DNA from: Campylobacterales bacterium
Lineage (GTDB): Bacteria > Campylobacterota > Campylobacteria > Campylobacterales > Sulfurospirillaceae
Assembly (NCBI GenBank): GCA_016930915.1
Contig: JAFGFU010000033.1
Coordinates: 1 to 64,000, forward strand
Direction of reading: 5' to 3'
Length of the DNA: 64,000 bases
How positions within the stretch are numbered: the stretch's first letter is position 1; the number at the start of each line of letters is the position of its first letter. Under the pieces are notes generated by a model. It saw only the letters and a list, made by a program, of their open reading frames with translations, had not been told where the DNA came from and did no database searches. This document shows, piece by piece, positions 17,025-26,743 of this stretch. Made by a program: the position numbers and the translations under genes.

Positions 17025-19741
17025 AATTTTCACCCTATTTAGCGCTTGAAGCCAGTGCGGGAAGTGGTAAGACTTTTGCCTTAAGTGTGCGTTATCTCTC
17101 TTTACTATTTATGGGCGCTCATCCTCAAAAAATTGTTGCCCTTACGTTTACAAATAAATCGGCTTCGGAGATGAAAACACGTATTTTTGAGACTTTAAAA
17201 CATTTGGAAAGTAAAGATGAACTAGATGCCATTGCTCTGCAAACGGGCAAAAGCAAAGAAATGTTGCTTCACGAAAAAGAGCGTGTGCTTCAAACACTTT
17301 TAGAATCAGAGATTAAAATCTCAACGCTAGACTCTTTTTTTGCACTTATTTTACGCCATTTTGCACTTTATGTAGGCTTGCAACCTGATTTTAAAATCGG
17401 ACAAGATATGCGAGATGAAGCCCTAGTAGAGCGTTTTATTGCACAGTGCAAACGCCATAATTTGTATCGCTCTTTGATTACGTTTAGCATCAATGAAGAT
17501 AAAAAATTAGGCGATATTTTCTCTTTGTTAAACATGCTTTATCAGAAAAAATCAGAGCTCAATATCAGTGGTTTTAAAGAGGCAAAGTACCCTTCTTTAG
17601 AGCCTTGTTTAGAACTTTTAGGGCGCATACGTGAGCATTTTGAACGCAATGGGCTTTTGGAGCGTGGCATGGCAACACTGAGGGCACAAACACTACGTGA
17701 ACTGTTGGCAAAGAAATATTTGGCAAAAGAAGATTTTGGCTATTGGGATTATAAAAAATATGCCAATGAAGAGGTAAATGCGCTTTTAGATGAATTGAAA
17801 ATGGCACTGAATACGCATGTCAATGCAAAAGAGGCGTACTTTTTAGGAGAACTTGGAAAACTTTTTAGTGTTTATGATGAGAGTCTTAGAGGATTAATGA
17901 AAGAGTATGGAGAACTTGCTTTTGATGATGTGACCAATTTGCTTTATAGTTTGTTGCGTGAAGAGATTAGCAAAGCATTTCTCTATTTTCGTTTGGATGG
18001 AGCGATAGAACATCTTTTGATTGATGAGTTTCAAGACACCAGTATTGTACAGTATCAAATTTTGTTGCCTATTATTGAAGAAATACGAGCAGGAGAGGGT
18101 GTTAAAGCGTTTAAAACACTCTTTTTTGTTGGCGATGTGAAGCAGTCGATTTACCGTTTTCGAGGAGGAGCGAAAGAACTTTTTGGGTACGCTAAAAAGG
18201 CTTTGCATTTAGATGTGGATTCTTTGGATACGAATTATCGAAGTACGTATGAGGTGGTACAGTTTGTTAATGAAATTTTTACAGGAAAAATAAAAGGGTA
18301 TGAACCTCAAAAAGTAGCCAAAGAAGAAAAAACAGGGTATATCAATGTGCGAATGAGCGAGGAAATTGAATCCTTAGTGTTGGAAGCGATTGGTGTGCTG
18401 CTTAAAGAGGGTGTTAAGCCAAAAGAAATCGCGCTTTTGGTACATACCAATAAAGATGCACAACTCTTTAAAGCGTTGATACAAGAGCATTTTCCTTTTT
18501 TACATGTAAGATTGGAAGCCACGCTGAAACTTATTGAGGTACGTTCTATTAAAGCGGTTATTTCATTGCTAAAATACCTTTATTTTGGTGATGAATTGTA
18601 TCGAGCGCAATTTTTTGTTTTATGTTCTCAATCGTGGGATACGTCTCTTCATCGAACTCTTTGGAATATTCATGAAACGCCTTTAATGTTGGTGGAAAAA
18701 ATAATTCGTCATTTCGGGCTGTTTGATGGTAGTAGCGATTGGCTCGCTTTCTTGGAAGTAGCAAGAAGGTACGATGAAATTGAGAGTTTTTTATTTGCCT
18801 TGGAGACGCTCAGTGATGAAGCCAAAAGTGAAGATACGGAAGGATTGCGTGTACTTACGGTTCATAAATCCAAAGGATTAGAGTTTGAACATGTCATTTT
18901 GTGTGATAAATTAGGGCGGGATAATAACCGAAGTGATACCTTACTGTTGAGTTATGATGAAGTCAATATTCAAGGGCTTTATCTCACCATGGGAGGTAGG
19001 GAAGCGGTGGATACGCTTTATGCCAAAGCTAAAGAGAAAGAGGCTTTTTTGAGTGATGAAGATAGACTCAATGCACTTTATGTTGCCTTTACAAGAGCGA
19101 AACGTTCGTTGTTTCTTTGTGCCAAGAGAGAGAACAGTATGTTTGAAATGCTTAATCTTACTCCTTTAAATCGAGGTATTTTAACCCTCTCAAAAAATGA
19201 GTCTATCGTAGCGCAAAATAAAATGGCACTTTTTATGCCACAGCGCTATGGCTCTCAAGAGGTGAACAAAATAGAAGAAGAAGTGAGTGAAGCGGACGTA
19301 AGTTCTATGACATTTGGTATAGCACAGCACTATTTACTAGAGATGTGGGATGGTTTTGAAGAGCAGACGCTTAGGCATGCTTATCTTGCCGTGTGCAATC
19401 GCTTTGCGCCCCTTTTGGATGAAACAGCGCTCCATGCTCTTTATCAACGAGCGGAACACCTTCTTACATGTAAAGAGTTTTTAGTGCTTCTGAAGGGGGC
19501 GAAAATTTATAAAGAGCAGCCTTTAATGTACCAAAAAGAGCGCAAGCAAATAGACCTTTTACTTGAACATCCTGATAAAATTGTAGTGATTGATTATAAA
19601 AGTTCAAAGCGACACAGTGTAAAACATCATGCACAAGTAAAGCTTTATCAAGAAGCACTTTCTCAAATGTATACCATTCCTGTGGAGGGATATATTTGTT
19701 ATTTAGCGCAAGAGGGTGTTGAGCTGGTTAAAAGCTTATAG
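17021..19741 (+). CDS. addA: AddA/RecB-like UvrD-family helicase with C-terminal nuclease
   Basis: 906 residues. The Walker A motif ASAGSGKT (11-18), Walker B-like LLIDEFQDTS (D335/E336), VGDVKQSIYRFRGG, DTNYRST, LTVHKSKGLEFEHVI and ALYVAFTRAKRSL are the SF1A helicase motifs in order. The C-terminal PD-(D/E)XK nuclease has VVIDYKSSK (D858, K860). It forms the recombination helicase-nuclease with AddB. The ATG at 17021 inside the end of addB is preferred to an in-frame start 13 codons earlier because it gives the family-typical N terminus directly before the Walker A motif. By position it corresponds to Cj1481c. Confidence 0.93.
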   Translation: MKFSPYLALEASAGSGKTFALSVRYLSLLFMGAHPQKIVALTFTNKSASEMKTRIFETLKHLESKDELDAIALQTGKSKEMLLHEKERVLQTLLESEIKISTLDSFFALILRHFALYVGLQPDFKIGQDMRDEALVERFIAQCKRHNLYRSLITFSINEDKKLGDIFSLLNMLYQKKSELNISGFKEAKYPSLEPCLELLGRIREHFERNGLLERGMATLRAQTLRELLAKKYLAKEDFGYWDYKKYANEEVNALLDELKMALNTHVNAKEAYFLGELGKLFSVYDESLRGLMKEYGELAFDDVTNLLYSLLREEISKAFLYFRLDGAIEHLLIDEFQDTSIVQYQILLPIIEEIRAGEGVKAFKTLFFVGDVKQSIYRFRGGAKELFGYAKKALHLDVDSLDTNYRSTYEVVQFVNEIFTGKIKGYEPQKVAKEEKTGYINVRMSEEIESLVLEAIGVLLKEGVKPKEIALLVHTNKDAQLFKALIQEHFPFLHVRLEATLKLIEVRSIKAVISLLKYLYFGDELYRAQFFVLCSQSWDTSLHRTLWNIHETPLMLVEKIIRHFGLFDGSSDWLAFLEVARRYDEIESFLFALETLSDEAKSEDTEGLRVLTVHKSKGLEFEHVILCDKLGRDNNRSDTLLLSYDEVNIQGLYLTMGGREAVDTLYAKAKEKEAFLSDEDRLNALYVAFTRAKRSLFLCAKRENSMFEMLNLTPLNRGILTLSKNESIVAQNKMALFMPQRYGSQEVNKIEEEVSEADVSSMTFGIAQHYLLEMWDGFEEQTLRHAYLAVCNRFAPLLDETALHALYQRAEHLLTCKEFLVLLKGAKIYKEQPLMYQKERKQIDLLLEHPDKIVVIDYKSSKRHSVKHHAQVKLYQEALSQMYTIPVEGYICYLAQEGVELVKSL

Positions 19742-19822
19742 AACACTTAATTTAAGCAATATATAAGTATAGTTTAACTACACTTGCACTTCGTTAAATA
19801 AATACGTCAAAGGTTATGACAG

Positions 19823-20251
19823 ATGAAAGCTACACAAGCGATTAAGCCAAGCGAAGTTAAACGCGACTGGATCGTAGTGGACGCTGCTGGTAAGAGATTT
19901 GGTAAACTCCTTACAGAAGTAGCAACACTGCTCAGAGGCAAACATAAACCTTACTTTACTCCAAACGTTGATTGTGGTGATTTTGTTATCATCATCAATG
20001 CGGAAAAAGTAGAGTTTAGTGGAACAAAATTAGACACAAAATTGTATCACAGACACACAGGATATTTCGGTGGCGTTAAAACCGAAAAATTAGGTGATCT
20101 TTTGAACAACAACCCAGCGAAATTGTACAGACTTGCAGTAAGAGGCATGTTACCTAAAACAAATCTTGCTAAAGAGATGATCAAAAAGCTAAAAGTATAT
20201 GCTGGTAATGAGCATCCACATACAGCGCAAGTTAAAGCAGAGGTAAAGTAA
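19823..20251 (+). CDS. rplM: 50S ribosomal protein L13
   Basis: 142 residues with the standard L13 features: a [49 protein letters not shown] opening, [12 protein letters not shown], and [31 protein letters not shown]. It is paired with rpsI one base downstream, the universal L13-S9 operon. The 81-base leader between addA and the ATG is AT-rich. I saw no clear regulatory fold in it. Confidence 0.98.
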   Translation: MKATQAIKPSEVKRDWIVVDAAGKRFGKLLTEVATLLRGKHKPYFTPNVDCGDFVIIINAEKVEFSGTKLDTKLYHRHTGYFGGVKTEKLGDLLNNNPAKLYRLAVRGMLPKTNLAKEMIKKLKVYAGNEHPHTAQVKAEVK

Positions 20252-20252
20252 T

Positions 20253-20642
20253 ATGGCAAAAGTATACGCAACTGGTAAAAGAAAAACAGCTATCGCTAAA
20301 GTATGGGTTGCACCTGGTAAAGGCTCAATCACGGTTAACGGTATTGATTTTGAAGCATGGTTGGGTGGTCATGAGACCATTAAAAAACGTGTTCGTCAAC
20401 CCCTTGCTCTTACAAAACAAGAAGCAAGCTTTGACATCGTAGCTGCTACTCAAGGTGGTGGTTATTCAGCTCAAGCTGACGCTCTTCGTCATGGTATCTC
20501 TAAAGCATTGGCTTCTATGGATGCAGATTTTAGAGCAATCCTTAAACCATTTGGTTTATTAACTCGTGACTCAAGAATCGTTGAGCGTAAAAAATACGGT
20601 AAGAAAAAAGCTCGTCGTAGCCCACAATTTTCAAAACGTTAA
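20253..20642 (+). CDS. rpsI: 30S ribosomal protein S9
   Basis: 129 residues ending in the basic tail [16 protein letters not shown] that reaches the decoding region in S9. The opening [26 protein letters not shown] is canonical. It is the second gene of the L13-S9 operon and is followed within ten bases by an intrinsic terminator, after which the accessory region begins. Confidence 0.98.
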   Translation: MAKVYATGKRKTAIAKVWVAPGKGSITVNGIDFEAWLGGHETIKKRVRQPLALTKQEASFDIVAATQGGGYSAQADALRHGISKALASMDADFRAILKPFGLLTRDSRIVERKKYGKKKARRSPQFSKR

Positions 20643-20650
20643 TGATTTAC

Positions 20651-20690
20651 ATGTAAAAGCCTTTTTTGGCTTTTACATTCTTTTTTTATT
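20651..20690 (+). terminator. Intrinsic terminator after rpsI, built on the TTACATGTAA motif
   Basis: An 11-bp perfect stem, ATGTAAAAGCC (20651-20661) with GGCTTTTACAT (20668-20678), encloses a T6 loop and is followed by TCTTTTTTTATT. The left arm contains the right half of a TTTACATGTAAA copy at 20646-20657, so the dispersed palindrome is part of a working terminator hairpin here. Confidence 0.85.
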
Positions 20691-20743
20691 TCTTCCCTCA
20701 AATATTTTTTAAAAGCTTTAAAAATTAAAGTTTAGCAGATTCT

Positions 20744-21844
20744 CTATTTCCCTGATTTCATTCGATTGTGCAATTTACACAACATTTGACAATTATCTGG
20801 TTCGGTTTTGCCACCTTCATGCCAAGGTGTTATATGGTCGGCTTCCATCTCGTCTAGCCTGTAAACGTTGTTTGGCTCTAAACATTTTGGACAGATGCCA
20901 TTTTGTCTTTCATACGCTTCCCTCTTTTGTTTATCCGTGAATGTTCGAATATTGAGATGTTTTTCTTTACCCGTTAACACATACTCGTATATCCCTTTTT
21001 TATTGGACACATCATCATCTTGCATAAGGGCGGATATTTTGGTTTCTAACGTTTTTGGGTCTAATTTATTATCTTTAAACGCATTGTACAAAATGCCCCA
21101 TTCTATGCCTTTCATCTCTTTGCGATAGTGTGGAAATATGGCACTGACCCAGTCGATAACACTTTTAAAATACAACCACAGTTCGGTGGCATTGGTATCG
21201 TGTTGATGGGTCGCCATATAGTTTTCTATATTGGTGCTACCTTTTGCAGCAATCCATTCAATAGCACTTTGTAAATAATCTTGACGATTGACCGCACCGC
21301 TCATATAGTGATGCGCCAGACTGTAGGCTACACAGCCATTTTTACTAAAATATTTTTTGGCTTCAGTTACCCAAGAGCCACTATAAACAGCATTGCGTAA
21401 CTCTTGTTCGGTGAGTTCTTCGCCTGCGATATTGATAGTCTTGAACCACTCCAGTTTTTCGCTATCGGTTCCACTGCAAAAATAGACCATCAATTTATAG
21501 TCTAAAATCTGCTCTTGTTCATCTTTTTGTAAGTTATGAAAATAGCGCATCATATAAGCAAAATCACCGTTAATGTATTGGCTGATAGAGATGGTTCTTT
21601 GTTGACCATCTATCACCTCATAACTGCCATCTTCTTTTTCTGCCCAGTACATGACATTAAGCGGAAAACCTTTCGTTACGGTATCTATCACCGCTTCTCG
21701 TTGTTTATCTTTGTAAACAAATTCTCGCTGATAGGGTGGTCTTATGTCAAGTTTGCCACCGTATCCGATAACGCCGTTTTCTTCGTTATCTGTATAGCCA
21801 TTTGTCAGTTCTCGTATGGTGATTTCTTTGAGTTCAATTTTCAT
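20744..21844 (-). CDS. DUF262-HNH endonuclease (GmrS/SspE-like), partner of the adjacent methylase
   Basis: 366 residues. The N-terminal DUF262 domain shows IRPPYQREFVYKDKQREAVID (34-54) and the nucleotide-associated VIDGQQRTISISQY motif (D79-R83). The C-terminal HNH domain has CPKC (C318, C321), EADHITPWHEGG (D336, H337) and DNCQMLCKLHNRMKSGK (N351, C352, C356, H359), so both zinc-binding and catalytic residues look intact. DUF262 nucleases occur in type IV restriction, Ssp and BrxU-like defence. Here the gene overlaps the stop of an EcoRI-type adenine methylase (ATGA), which argues that the two form one restriction-modification unit. Recognition sequence and NTP dependence cannot be read. 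Confidence 0.85.
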   Translation of the reverse strand: MKIELKEITIRELTNGYTDNEENGVIGYGGKLDIRPPYQREFVYKDKQREAVIDTVTKGFPLNVMYWAEKEDGSYEVIDGQQRTISISQYINGDFAYMMRYFHNLQKDEQEQILDYKLMVYFCSGTDSEKLEWFKTINIAGEELTEQELRNAVYSGSWVTEAKKYFSKNGCVAYSLAHHYMSGAVNRQDYLQSAIEWIAAKGSTNIENYMATHQHDTNATELWLYFKSVIDWVSAIFPHYRKEMKGIEWGILYNAFKDNKLDPKTLETKISALMQDDDVSNKKGIYEYVLTGKEKHLNIRTFTDKQKREAYERQNGICPKCLEPNNVYRLDEMEADHITPWHEGGKTEPDNCQMLCKLHNRMKSGK

Positions 21845-22866
21845 ACTTCTAATTTCCTATTTTTAATAAACACTCTTGCATAAGTATTTTTGCCATTTAT
21901 TAAAGGTCTTGCATCTTTATTACCTAAAAATGGAATACCAACAACATCTTCACTATAGCCAGCTGATGCTGACATGCCTAAAATCTCAAACTGCTTTGGA
22001 TTATATTTATCCAAAAATGTTATAGGTACGCCCATTACACCATCAAAATCAGATGGAATATCTTTGGTCTTATTTACATTAATTGCATCATAATTATCAT
22101 AACTTGGATATTCTTCTGGAGTATAGCTCTTATAAAGCATCAAATCTTCATATCGTTTTTTAATTTCCAAATTTGTGAACCAAATAACACCTGAAACTCT
22201 TATCATTCCTTCTTTGTGGTCACTTGCTGTTGCATAATCTTCATATTTAGTATTAATAAAATGTCCCGCACCACCCCTAAAACCATATCCTAACCAAAGT
22301 TTATTTTCTTTTATTAACTTGAAAATTTCTTTATAGGTTATTGCATTTTGATGCCCGACAATAATAAATTTTTTGTCATACTCTACAAGTTGAGCAACAT
22401 ACTCCCTAAATAATGAAAAAGGTGGATTTGTTACGATAATATCAGCTCGTTTTAAAAGCTCTATGCTCTCTTTACTTCTAAAATCACCATCGCTTTTAAG
22501 CTCATGAACACCTATCTCTTCAGGGTTTGGCACTTTGTCGCCATTTTTATCACCCGTATATTCTAACCATATCGCTTTATCGGATTGGTTATCACTAAAT
22601 AAATCTCTACTTTGATTTTTATAGCATGTCGTGATGAGTTTTTTTAGTCCTAATTTTTCAAAATTGTACGAAAAATAGTGAAAAAAGTTGCTCACCCGTG
22701 GGTCATCACAATTGCAGTAAACAACCTTATCTTTGAAGTGTTCTTTGTAATGCTTCAGTTCTCGCTCTATATCTTCCAATTGAGTATAAAATTCATCATT
22801 TTTACCTTTTTTGGCATTATGTAAATTCTTGTTTGAATCTTTTTTAAGTTTATCTTCTTTTGGCAT
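21841..22866 (-). CDS. Adenine-specific DNA methyltransferase, EcoRI methylase family
   Basis: 341 residues. A short basic N terminus precedes NAKKGKNDEFYTQLEDIERELKHY and VVYCNCDDPRVSNFFHYF (49-65), hallmarks of the M.EcoRI-like family. The catalytic motif IV is TNPPF (146-150). The enzyme should methylate adenine in a short target. It need not recognise GAATTC because the family is broader than M.EcoRI. The gene is visibly more AT-rich than its neighbours and the island lacks the TTACATGTAA motif found all around it, consistent with transfer. It is translated ahead of, and coupled to, the DUF262-HNH nuclease. A divergent small HTH protein lies upstream. Confidence 0.88.
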   Translation of the reverse strand: MPKEDKLKKDSNKNLHNAKKGKNDEFYTQLEDIERELKHYKEHFKDKVVYCNCDDPRVSNFFHYFSYNFEKLGLKKLITTCYKNQSRDLFSDNQSDKAIWLEYTGDKNGDKVPNPEEIGVHELKSDGDFRSKESIELLKRADIIVTNPPFSLFREYVAQLVEYDKKFIIVGHQNAITYKEIFKLIKENKLWLGYGFRGGAGHFINTKYEDYATASDHKEGMIRVSGVIWFTNLEIKKRYEDLMLYKSYTPEEYPSYDNYDAINVNKTKDIPSDFDGVMGVPITFLDKYNPKQFEILGMSASAGYSEDVVGIPFLGNKDARPLINGKNTYARVFIKNRKLEV

Positions 22867-23019
22867 ATTTCCACACTTTTGCTAATTTTTGTTTAATATA
22901 GCAACATTCTATTTTGAAAGCGTTTAAATAATAGACAAAATGATTTAAATATGTTTACTATTTGGACAGTTGTTTTTTTATTACCTCGTTTGTAATCTGT
23001 TTTGAAAAAGGCAGACTTT

Positions 23020-23199
23020 ATGAACAAAAGAGATATTGCAGGATACTTGGGAATTAATAGAACTACATTATATAATTGGGAAAAAGAGCGTCCAAATCTT
23101 TACAAAACAATCATGCTTGGGCTTATGATTGATAAAAATGAGAAGAGTTTACATGAGCTCAAAGAGCTTAAAGAGAGTTTTAATACTAAAAAACACTAA
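23020..23199 (+). CDS. Small helix-turn-helix protein divergent from the methylase
   Basis: 59 residues, MNKRDIAGYLGINRTTLYNW onward, with a helix-turn-helix (KRDIAGYLGINRTTLYNWEKERP) and a charged helical tail. The ATG at 23020 has AAGG eight bases upstream; an in-frame TTG at 23002 would add six residues. The divergent arrangement with a 153-base shared upstream region fits a controller-type regulator of a restriction-modification system. This role is inference, and the protein is shorter than typical C proteins. Confidence 0.65.
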   Translation: MNKRDIAGYLGINRTTLYNWEKERPNLYKTIMLGLMIDKNEKSLHELKELKESFNTKKH

Positions 23200-23246
23200 A
23201 AGTAACCAAGTATAGTGGTTAAACGTATTATTTCTAGAGAATGAGA

Positions 23247-23531
23247 TTAATAACCTGCCAATTCTTGAATCAATACCTTCACTTCTTCTTTATCAAAAAA
23301 GAGATTAAACTCTAACTCTTTGGCAAACTCTTGAAGCAGAGCGATTTTTTTGCTTTGGCGCTCATCAGAATTTTGAATGTGTTCAAGTTCTGTATTGAGT
23401 CGTTGTCGGTACATTTGGCATATCTCTTCTTGTTTTTGCTCTTTGGATTTTGGTTGTTTGCGAGGTTGTATAAGAAGCCACAAAAAGCTAAGAAGTATGA
23501 CAATAGCAAAGATGCTCACGAATGTTTCCAT
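23247..23531 (-). CDS. Small single-pass membrane protein with coiled coil, function unknown
   Basis: 94 residues: an N-terminal membrane helix (VSIFAIVILLSFLWLLI, about 5-21), a basic linker (QPRKQPKSKEQKQEE) and a helical charged domain (LNTELEHIQNSDERQSKKIALLQEFAKELEFNLFFDKEEVKVLIQEL). I do not recognise a family. A TTACATGTAA copy sits ten bases upstream of the start codon (core 23541-23550). It stands alone between the restriction-modification island and purT. Confidence 0.6.
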   Translation of the reverse strand: METFVSIFAIVILLSFLWLLIQPRKQPKSKEQKQEEICQMYRQRLNTELEHIQNSDERQSKKIALLQEFAKELEFNLFFDKEEVKVLIQELAGY

Positions 23532-23655
23532 GCAAAACCTTTACATGTAAGATGGTGACAGTATACCCAACCCAGAGTCATAAAATTTAAAATTCCTTTC
23601 ATTGTTTAAACCACTTTTGTGTAAAATCTCCTAAACTAATACACAGAGGAAATCC

Positions 23656-24816
23656 ATGCACTTTACAACTCCCCTTAAAAGTAACAGTACTAAAATTATG
23701 CTCATTGGTAGTGGTGAGCTGGGCAAAGAGGTGGTGATTGAAGCCTCACGTTTGGGCATTGAAACCATAGCCGTGGATTCGTATCCGAAGGCTCCTGCGC
23801 ATCTTGTGGCTAATCGTAGTTATGTGATTAACATGAAAAACAAAGAGGAACTTTTAGAGGTGATTCGTCTTGAAAAACCGACGTATATTTTGCCTGAGGT
23901 GGAAGCACTCAGTATTGATGCCCTTATTGAGGCAGAGAAGGAGGGCTTTTGCGTCATCCCCAATGCGGACGCTGTGAAAAAGACAATGAATCGTAAAAAT
24001 ATTCGAGAGTTTGCCGCTGAAAAACTAGGACTTAAGACCAGTGGGTATGTCTTTGTTAAAACGCTTGAAGAATTACAAGAGGCGACTAAGAAGCTGGGAA
24101 TTCCTTGTGTCGTCAAACCTGTGATGAGCTCCTCAGGACACGGGCAAAGTGTCATCCGAAGTGAAGCGGACATCCAAAAATCATGGGAGATCGCCAAAGA
24201 AGCCAGAGGCGATGCGAGTGAGCTTATCGTTGAAGAGTTTATTCCATTTGATTATGAAATTACGTTGCTCACCGTTCGTAATGGCACAGAGACGGTTTTT
24301 TGTGAGCCGATTGGGCATATTCAAGAAAATGGGGATTATGTGCTCAGTTGGCAACCTGTGCCTATGAAACCTGAAGTGTTAGCTAAAGCGCAAGTGATGG
24401 CAAAAACGGTGACCGATGGTTTGGGCGGACGTGGGCTTTTTGGCGTGGAATTTTTTGTCAAAGACGATGAGGTCTATTTTTCAGAACTCAGCCCCCGTCC
24501 GCACGATACAGGTATGGTCACGATGATAACCCAAAGTCAGAGCGAATTTGCGTTACATGTAAGAGCGGTTTTGGGTTTACCGCTTGATTTTACCTTTTAT
24601 GGCTCAGGAGCGAGTGGGGCGTTTAAAAGTCTCAAAGAAGAGCATGTGCCAAGCCTTGAAATCCCTGAGAGTGCCTTTTCTAAAAACTCTTATGTGCGTG
24701 TTTTTGGAAAACCTGTAAGCCATGTGGGACGTCGTATGGCGGTTGCTCTTGTTTTAGATGAAGTGGAAGCAGCGAAGAAAAAAGCAAAAGAGATTGTCTC
24801 AGCGATGGTGGGGTAA
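23656..24816 (+). CDS. purT: Formate-dependent phosphoribosylglycinamide formyltransferase
   Basis: PurT formylates GAR with formate and ATP, replacing the folate-dependent PurN step. The 386-residue ATP-grasp protein has [21 protein letters not shown] (about 14-34), [18 protein letters not shown] (about 154-171), [48 protein letters not shown] and the SGAFKS end motif. AGAGGA precedes the ATG. A motif copy at 24553 is read as LHV. For a formate-using anaerobe or microaerophile the formate route is metabolically sensible. Confidence 0.96.
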   Translation: MHFTTPLKSNSTKIMLIGSGELGKEVVIEASRLGIETIAVDSYPKAPAHLVANRSYVINMKNKEELLEVIRLEKPTYILPEVEALSIDALIEAEKEGFCVIPNADAVKKTMNRKNIREFAAEKLGLKTSGYVFVKTLEELQEATKKLGIPCVVKPVMSSSGHGQSVIRSEADIQKSWEIAKEARGDASELIVEEFIPFDYEITLLTVRNGTETVFCEPIGHIQENGDYVLSWQPVPMKPEVLAKAQVMAKTVTDGLGGRGLFGVEFFVKDDEVYFSELSPRPHDTGMVTMITQSQSEFALHVRAVLGLPLDFTFYGSGASGAFKSLKEEHVPSLEIPESAFSKNSYVRVFGKPVSHVGRRMAVALVLDEVEAAKKKAKEIVSAMVG

Positions 24817-24855
24817 TAGTAAGTATTTAGAAAAATTTTATCAAAGAGGGCTATA

Positions 24856-26283
24856 ATGAAAGTAGCCCAAATTGAAAGAAATGTTATGAATAAACATGTT
24901 GTTGAACAAACCGTGATTTTCTTTAGTGTCTCAAAATGGCTTTTTCTCTCTTCGGTTGTTGGAATGATGATAGGGGGCTTGATGTCTCTTTTTTTAACTA
25001 TTCTTTCAACAGCTGAAGCAACAAGAGGAACTCTTCCTTTCCCTTTTTATTTTACCCTCCCTTTTGCATTAATGCTAACGACGTGGATTGTCCAAACGTT
25101 TGATAAAAATGCCACGGGGCATGGTACTGAAAAGGTGATTGAGGCAGTGCATAAACGTGATGGTTACATCAATGCTAAAGTGATTCCTGTTAAGTTAGTG
25201 GCTACGGTTCTAACCATTTTTTCAGGAGGTTCGGTAGGCAAAGAGGGACCAGGGGCTCAAATTGGTGCAGGGGCGGCATCGTTTGTGGCAACACTTTTGA
25301 AATTTTCAAAATCGGATCGCAAAAAGCTGGTGATATGTGGTATTAGTGCGGGATTTGCTTCGGTATTTGGTACACCCATTGCAGGAGCGATTTTTGGTAT
25401 TGAGGTGCTTATTATTGGCGTGATTATGTATGATGTTTTACTGCCATCGTTTATTGCTGGATTTGTTGCTTTTACGACAGCACAGTTTTTAGGCGTGAGT
25501 TATCATTATTATGACATTAACATGTACAGAGCATTTAGTTTAGATTTTTCACTAATTATGCAGGTGGTTTTAGCGGGTGTTTTTTTTGGGGTTGTTTCTG
25601 ATTTGTTTATTACCGTGGTGAATAAAGTAGAAATGTGGATAAAAAATATTCCTTATAACCGTTACTTAAAAGCGTTTGCTGCTGGCATGGTGATGGTAAT
25701 TATCTCTTATTTTCTTTCTGAAAATTATTTGGGTTTAGGCTTGGGAACCATTCGTGATGCCCTCAGTCCCAATACGCTCATCTCCGATAATGTGCATTGG
25801 TATGATTTTATTTTCAAAACACTCTTTACTTCTATGACGCTTGCTTCTGGGGGAAGTGGGGGAATTATTACGCCTGTTTTTTATGTGGGGGCTACGAGTG
25901 GAGTTGTTTTTGGGCATATCACAGGAGATCACATTGCGTTGTTTGCCGCCCTTGGATTTGTGAGCGTGTTGGCAGGGACAACAAATTCTCCGATTGCGTC
26001 TATTATTATGGCGGTGGAACTTTTTGGTGTGCATATGGCCAATTACGCAGCACTTAGTGTCGTCATTGCCTTTTTGATTACAGGGCATCGGAGCGTGTTT
26101 GGTTCTCAAAAATTGGCACTCAATAAGGCAGATAATATTACGATAAAAGAGGGAAGCGATGTTGAGGATACGTCGATTAGCATTGATATGAGAGATATCG
26201 ATAAGGTAAAGCGGTTGAAAAATAGATTACGTTATAAACAGTTACGATGGCAAGTGAAAAATGCAAAACAAGATGAAAACTAA
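24856..26283 (+). CDS. CLC-family chloride channel/antiporter with unusual selectivity residues
   Basis: 475 residues with the CLC fold (about ten or more hydrophobic segments). The gating-glutamate motif is GKEGPGAQIG (E130) and the second signature is SGGSGGIITPVF. Two expected features differ. The GSGIP anion-coordinating motif is replaced by GHGTE (88-92). The internal proton glutamate of bacterial exchangers (second E of IIEEM in CLC-ec1) aligns with V184 in FGTPIAGAIFGIEVL, as in CLC channels. No CBS domains are seen; the C-terminal 55 residues are charged. Whether it is a channel or an exchanger is unclear. It stands after purT and overlaps the start of the DUF523 gene. Confidence 0.9.
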   Translation: MKVAQIERNVMNKHVVEQTVIFFSVSKWLFLSSVVGMMIGGLMSLFLTILSTAEATRGTLPFPFYFTLPFALMLTTWIVQTFDKNATGHGTEKVIEAVHKRDGYINAKVIPVKLVATVLTIFSGGSVGKEGPGAQIGAGAASFVATLLKFSKSDRKKLVICGISAGFASVFGTPIAGAIFGIEVLIIGVIMYDVLLPSFIAGFVAFTTAQFLGVSYHYYDINMYRAFSLDFSLIMQVVLAGVFFGVVSDLFITVVNKVEMWIKNIPYNRYLKAFAAGMVMVIISYFLSENYLGLGLGTIRDALSPNTLISDNVHWYDFIFKTLFTSMTLASGGSGGIITPVFYVGATSGVVFGHITGDHIALFAALGFVSVLAGTTNSPIASIIMAVELFGVHMANYAALSVVIAFLITGHRSVFGSQKLALNKADNITIKEGSDVEDTSISIDMRDIDKVKRLKNRLRYKQLRWQVKNAKQDEN

Positions 26284-26743
26284 AATACTTATCAGTGCCT
26301 GTTTAATGGGCGAAAATGTGAAGTACGATGGTGGTAATAACCTTTTACATGTAAAGATAATAGAGCAGTGGAAAAAAGAAGGGCGTTTGGTGCTTGCATG
26401 TCCTGAAGTCTTAGGGGGATTGAACACGCCTCGTCCTCCTTGTGAAGTGGTATGTGGATCTGGACATGTGGTGAATTGTGAAGGTGAAGATGTGACTAAA
26501 GCTTTTGTTAAAGGGGCAGAGGAGAGTTTAAAAATCGCACATGAAAATGGTATAGTAATGGCAATTTTAAAAGCCAGAAGTCCTTCTTGCGGAAAAGATG
26601 TCATCTATGATGGTACCTTTTCGCATACACATGTGCGTGATTCTGGTTTTACATGTAAAGCTTTGCATAAAGCGGGGATTGTTGTCTTTAGCGAGGAAGA
26701 GTTAGAAGCGGCGGAGGCTTTTTTAAAACGCAATGAAGTTTAG
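26261..26743 (+). CDS. DUF523 family protein
   Basis: 160 residues (or 156 from the ATG at 26273) with conserved cysteines: ILISACLMGENVKYDGG, LACPEVLGGLNTPRPPCEVV and ILKARSPSCGKDVIYDG. This is the DUF523 pattern. Cys-rich loops suggest metal or Fe-S binding, but function is not established. Some relatives carry a DUF1722 domain fused behind, absent here. It overlaps the clc stop and carries two TTACATGTAA copies, read as LHV (26345) and FTCK (26649). Its stop overlaps the end of the convergent MmcQ/YjbR gene. Confidence 0.8.
   Translation: MQNKMKTKILISACLMGENVKYDGGNNLLHVKIIEQWKKEGRLVLACPEVLGGLNTPRPPCEVVCGSGHVVNCEGEDVTKAFVKGAEESLKIAHENGIVMAILKARSPSCGKDVIYDGTFSHTHVRDSGFTCKALHKAGIVVFSEEELEAAEAFLKRNEV

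Noticed and set aside
26242-26604. 120-codon open frame antisense to the DUF523 gene
   Set aside because: DUF523 is recognisable on the other strand and the antisense product resembles no protein family.
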